In this document: in pieces, positions 59,700-64,000 of the stretch
Numbering within the stretch: the stretch's first letter is position 1
Layout: every line of letters begins with the position of its first letter
Source of the DNA: Dentipellis sp. KUC8613
Taxonomy: Eukaryota; Basidiomycota; Agaricomycetes; Russulales; Hericiaceae
DNA length: 64,000 nt
Assembly: GCA_002286715.1 (NCBI GenBank)
Contig: NSJX01000010.1
Span: forward strand, 339,034-403,033
Reading direction: 5' to 3'
Notes under the pieces: model-generated
Databases searched by the model: none
Seen by the model: only the letters and a program-made list of their open reading frames with translations
What the model was told of the DNA's origin: nothing
Position numbers and translations under genes: made by a program

Positions 59700-62150
59700 G
59701 CTTCATGCGCCGATGTCAGTCATTGTCGTAAGCCTCCCTCCCTTCCTTCGGTCCTCTCTTCCCCGATTCCGGCCCGCGATCCTCCTACAAGTACTTGTTC
59801 CGGCGCCGATGATGGACGAATTTGGGAATCCCGCTGCTACAAACGTACGACGCGACACGAGGATCTGGGTTTCTGCCCAAGTAGGCACTTGCTTGCCCTT
59901 CTTGGCTCGGCTCAGGCAATATTGGGGGGGTTCATTCGTGATAGTTGCTGCGGCCACCGGTGGCGCCCTTGTTCCGGATGGGGGACACCATTTGTCTGGT
60001 CCTGGTCAACATTGCCCGCGGTCGTCGTGTCCGAATGTGTCCCAGGCGCTGGCGGGAGTAGAATGGTGCTGGAGATTGGCTATCGATGCACAGTGATTGG
60101 TGAGCATGCTGTTCTGGCTTAGGAGGTCCCGCATTTACGTGCGTCAATCAGGTGGAGTTTTTTTGTGCGGTTTTACGTGTTTGTTGGATATGGGCCGTTG
60201 TCCTCCGCGGAGATGGGGTGTGTCTTTACCGTCAATCCGGTTCATTCACCGACGATGGGCGGCGGACGGTGCGCACACCGAGGCGACGACTTCATGCTTC
60301 GCGATGCCCTCAGTCTGATCCAGCCTCCAGACTATTTTCCCCTGGGCTATCCACCGTGGGTGAGCGTGTTATCCTGGTTTTCAGGTCGTCCTGATTTACG
60401 TGCGTTGTCTAGGCTCACCAGGCGTAGAAAATAAAATCTTCTGCACCATTTACGCGTCTGCCGGTAGTGGAATTATCTAAACGTCCTTCCTTCGTGAACA
60501 AGATGCGTACCTTGCGACCGGTAGTATGATACGCTCTCCGATGGTGGGCGGCGGATGGGGCATACATTCGATGACGTGTTTCGCGACTTTCTCAGTTTGG
60601 TTCCGGCGCCAGGTCGGATTCTCAGCACCGGCCCCGGGGTGTCCATCGTGCGTCGCCATTGACTGTGCGTGTAGAATTGCACTTGCGAATGCGGTTGGCG
60701 ATACGGTGAGCACTTCAATAGTATCCAGTGTTCTTCTATTCCGTCGCTTATGTCCATCGTCCAGGGTCCTAGATATAAAAAAATCCGTGTAAATGGCCTT
60801 CGTGGCCATCGGGAATTTCGCAAACTACCTCACCTCCGCGGAGATGTGTCGATGTACGGCCGGAGGCTCTGTGGAAGAACAGTACTCTATCACGCTCCCA
60901 GCGTTCTGGGTTTCAAATCTCCAGGTTCCTGAACTGTCTTTTACGTGCGTTGAAGTTCTGAGTTTGTTTGCCGCAGATATTTTATGCAATCGTGTGTCTA
61001 TCGGAATTAGGCACTGCAATTTTTTGGAGGACTCGACTTCCTCCGCGGAAATAGTAGCAACCTGGTTGGCGCAATTACGGTTCATCGTTCGACGATGGGG
61101 CCTAGGTACCAGCGAGTGGGCGGTGGGTGGTACCTTCTTCTGTTTCACATCTCAACTCAGAGTGCTCAGTTTGACAGACCCAGGGCCAACGGCTTCAGTC
61201 TGTTGCCGCGCGCTATGGAGCTGATACTCAAACGCGGGCAACTCGTGAACTCGGGTGTGCGGGCGGTGGCTGGCGCGCCCCAGGTACGGACGCGCCTCGC
61301 CAGCTCCTACCACCCATCAGGATTCAGTTGAGTTCTGGTGGAGGTGTATGAAACTATGAAGGTTGCGGGTGATTGGTGACGAGCGGTAGGCGGGAAAAAA
61401 ATCGTTCCTCATTACATCCAGCTGGTGTGTACTGTGGCTATGCTCTGGCTTTCAAGCTTCCTAATCTATCGCATCATCCGCCGTCCAGGTCCAGGTCTGA
61501 CAATGACATTTGGCATCCTGTGGACACGTCTGCCGGCAAATCAATTACAGTGAAGTATGTCCGCGGAGACGGTGAGCTTTTGATATTTCTCTCCCAAGAG
61601 ATGGCCCTAGAAGAGGGATAGGCGGCGGGTAAGACGTTCTCTGCGGGAGACGATAGGTTTCACACCCGACGCTCAAATTCAATGCGACTTTTGATAGAGC
61701 CGTGACCAGAAAGTAAGCCAGTATCAGGATCATATCACGGCCCCAGTACGTTGCTGCGCGCTTTCTGTTTTGATCATTCAACGACTGTTTATAAATGTGC
61801 ATTTAGGAATCAGGACGCTCGAGCTGAATGCGAGCATGATCCTTCATACTACCGGGAAGAAGGTTAGGATCTGATCCAATCACGGCTTCAGCCTGTTGCC
61901 ACGCGCTCTGGGACTCAATCCTGATGTTCGAGCGGCTGTTCATACAACTGGGGAGATACCCAGGACCTCGGCGGGTATCACGGATCCGCTCTGCCAGCGC
62001 GCGCGCTATCAGGATTCAGTACGTCCTGGCGGGGAAGTACGAGGCACAAACTACGAAATGTAGCGACGAAAATGATTGGCGACTGGTGCATTCAACAAGA
62101 CTGTACTCGCAGCTCCTTATGGCCTCCCTTCGTATTAATCGTACGGTCGT
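59700..62150 (+). repeat. Decayed tandem array of a once-spliced coding unit
   Basis: Several sequence blocks recur in order at irregular spacing. GGTTCATTC/GTTCATCG plus a GATGGGSGGCGG run begins at about 59930, 60240, 60527 (partial) and 61080. The block CCTCCGCGGAGA is at 60202, 60833 and 61040, with GTCCGCGGAGAC at 61560. An intron-like GTGAGC...CAG followed by a frame reading VPHLRA / RPDLRA occurs at about 60098-60150 and 60361-60412, with VPELSF at about 60925. GGCTTCAGYCTGTTGCCRCG is at 61191 and 61884, with ATCAGGATTCAGT at 61316 and 62008. No copy keeps an open gene, so these look like pseudogene repeats. Confidence 0.5.
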
Positions 62151-62167
62151 AGGTCTCTGAAGAGTGG

Positions 62168-62174
62168 ATATAAA
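62168..62174 (+). promoter_or_regulatory. TATA box of the small secreted protein gene
   Basis: ATATAAA is about 95 bases before the ATG at 62266, followed by a CT-rich leader. Confidence 0.55.
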
Positions 62175-62265
62175 CCCTCCTCTCGAGACGAACCTGCCGC
62201 ATCTCCATCGTCTCCAACCTCTAACAGTTCAAACGTCTGTCCTTCAGTCAACCCTCTAATCGAAT

Positions 62266-62650
62266 ATGCAGTCGCTCTTTCAATTATCCAACCGCTCATT
62301 TGGGCTAGTGGCCACTCTATCCGTTGCTTTATTCCGTGAGTACGCCCTGGTGTTGAATTTTGAATTTACGTTGACTTCCAGGGTTTGCAATTGTAGTCTT
62401 TGCAGCCCCTGCCGCTGGATACCCGATGCCAAAGGCTGAAATGGCACCGTACAATCCTAGGTCTGTTACTGAGCCCACGGTATGCATATCCGAGTTTAAA
62501 GTAACAGTGGTCGATTATTTATCGATGTTTGCCTGCCGGTACTTACAGGTCCGGGATGCTGGCGACTACAATGTCGCAGCAGTCAGAGATAGCCTCATTG
62601 ATGAGGTTTGCTATGGAGATTGCAGGCGGGATGTGGAGGGAGAATACTGA
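62266..62650 (+). CDS. Small secreted protein with four cysteines
   Basis: Exons 62266-62335 and 62382-62650 (intron 62336-62381, GTGAGT...TTCCAG); 112 residues. The N-terminus has a long hydrophobic stretch (VATLSVALFRFAIVVFAAPA) that should be a signal peptide cleaved near AAPAAG. The mature part is short, with Cys in TVCIS, FACRY, EVCY and GDCRR and an acidic end. A second intron is possible: 62480-62548 begins GTATGC and ends TTACAG, is 69 bases and stopless in frame, so spliced and unspliced forms both code; splicing would remove two cysteines. Not related to a family I know; size and cysteines fit an effector-like or fungal cell-wall peptide. Confidence 0.6.
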
Positions 62651-62831
62651 ACAACTTGTCTGAGTAAGTGTGTTGAAGTGGGGAGATATCGTGGCGCTGG
62701 GCCGCTCGTGCGGTGAGGCTGGGTTGGGTTAGGTTCGTTTGTCTCGCGAAGGGATTATATCCGACTTGTCGTTCGTTTGCGTATTCTATATTGTTCACAC
62801 TTTTATTCGATATGGACTTAGCCAATCATCA

Positions 62832-63250
62832 ATGGACGTTGACGAGGATTCTCTCGTGGCACTGCATGAGGCCTACAGTTCTCGTTCAACCTCGATCCGT
62901 ACGAACGTCGGTACCTCCCGACTCGCAGCAAGAAGCGCAATAAGCGGCTGGTTCTGAAAATTATCGAGGACAACACGAAGAGGATGTATACCTACACAAG
63001 GCTGAAAAACTTCTTCTTACTCTATGGCGGCCGGGTCAAGGGCTAGGGCGAACTGGGGAACCCAGTTATTGTAGGGGACGAAGACGAGCTGCAGAAGACT
63101 ACAGCAGATGCCTCTGGCAGGGAGGGAGAGTGTGCAGCTCTCTTCTGCCATGCTTGAGGGTTTTGAAGATACGAGGAGGCGAAAGAGAAGGGCCGTGAAG
63201 CGTCTCCGGGTAGTGTGTCTGTGGTGGAGAATCCCTCGACATGTATGAGC
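62832..63250 (+). pseudogene. Probable frameshifted and stop-containing gene relic
   Basis: An ATG at 62832 opens MDVDEDSLVALHEAY. At about 62877 coding character moves to another frame reading FSFNLDPYERRYLPTRSKKR and on to FFLLYGGRVKG; the loss of one base would explain the shift. A TAG at 63044 interrupts, but the same frame continues GELGNPVIVGDEDELQKTTA to CAALFCHA, then further stops follow before YEEAKEKGREASPGS. The persistent charged, Tyr-rich sense in one frame argues for a former gene. No family recognised. Confidence 0.45.
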
Positions 63251-64000
63251 GTTTCTTTTGTACACTTTTCCAGAAAAAATATTGAATACCATGGTATTAG
63301 TTTATATATCTGCATATGCCAGAAATTGAGCCTAGACTTGACCTCTGAACTGATGTTGAAGTCGAGCGGAAGCAAAACGTTCGGGCAGGGGACACGCCAA
63401 CGACCAAGTCCCGCGGACCTCCCAGGAGTCCCACTTGCCACGTGCCTGGTCTCTGCGCAATCAGTCGAGCGCCCGAGTTGAGGGCGCTGTCTCTTCATCG
63501 TCGCCCACATACGGTAAATATCAAGTTTTCTTCGCATTCACAACGCTACGAATGCAACAAATATATAGCAGAACATGTAGTAAGTCTAATAGCACATCGT
63601 ACAACATCAACACGACTCTAAAATAGATGGCTATCGGACATGAGGCTCTCCACCCAGCCATGACAAAGTCCCCAAACATATCATACGGCCATCGCCTCAT
63701 CGATGAAGCACCACGAGGTGAATGTCTGGGTCCGAGAAAAGTTGAAAGGAAAAGTAGAGAAAAAGCCAAAGTGCGTTCTTCCTCCCCCGATACTAGCACT
63801 CACGACGCTTGCTCTCTGCAGGCAAGGTCCTGCAACACCAGCTCGACGACACGACACTCCTACCTTACCTGCACCGTCTCTGACCCACCTCATGCTCGCA
63901 CCCCCGACCATCGCACTGCACGCTCTACGCCCTACAGCCCCCACAGCGCAACCTGCCCCGATCCACAATCGATCTTCATAACATCCTCATCGCGCACCGT
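63251..64000. other. Window end, no supported gene
   Basis: Short frames only. A plus-strand frame from ATG 63703 with a possible 51-base intron (from GTGCGT to CTGCAG, about 63771-63821) may be the start of a gene that leaves the window, but there is no domain to support it. Confidence 0.35.

Noticed and set aside
63703..63981. 92-codon open frame at the window end
   Set aside because: Pro/Ala/Thr-rich, no domain, and the possible 51-base intron is also open; cannot be told from noise.

Overview
The window looks like the nuclear genome of a basidiomycete fungus, most probably an Agaricomycete. Genes are dense and cut by many 45-75 base GT-AG introns, third codon positions are GC-rich, and several families are typical of mushroom-forming fungi: a PriA/CPL1-like secreted protein, two F-box-like proteins, a Ser/Ala-rich GPI-type protein and ACS-type MFS transporters. 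I built gene models by joining open frames across GT-AG introns (one GC-AG) and checking that every exon chain keeps phase. No CRISPR array, rRNA or intact transposon was seen.

Left part (1-20 kb): a PriA-like secreted protein, an F-box-like protein and an epoxide-hydrolase-like alpha/beta hydrolase are followed by a group of oxidoreductases. These are three paralogous dihydroflavonol-reductase-like NAD(P)-binding enzymes (7.0-8.4, 12.1-13.5 and 18.2-19.5 kb, all on the minus strand), a phytanoyl-CoA-dioxygenase-like enzyme and a salicylate-hydroxylase-like FAD monooxygenase. A SAP-domain protein sits among them. The three reductases have nearly identical exon lengths and share promoter blocks, so they arose by duplication together with their upstream DNA. 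They may form a small metabolic cluster.

Middle part (21-38 kb): mostly housekeeping and membrane genes. They are a GPI-type serine-rich protein, a CAX-type cation/proton exchanger, a DHA1 MFS drug/polyamine-type transporter, tafazzin (cardiolipin remodelling), a 1200-residue YPP1/TTC7-like TPR protein and a 693-residue conserved-looking protein of unknown function.

Transporter part (39-50 kb): three ACS-family MFS transporters with identical internal exon lengths (82/892/180/164) lie around a LamB/YcsF (PxpA, 5-oxoprolinase subunit A-like) gene and a second F-box-like gene. The PxpA gene contains a 21-base micro-exon with a GC-AG intron.

Right part (50-64 kb): an NmrA-like protein, DPH2 (diphthamide synthesis), TOM70 (mitochondrial import receptor; divergent from DPH2) and an uncharacterised acidic-insert protein. 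The last 5 kb is gene-poor. It holds a decayed tandem array of a once-spliced coding unit, a four-cysteine small secreted protein and a probable pseudogene with one frameshift and several stops.
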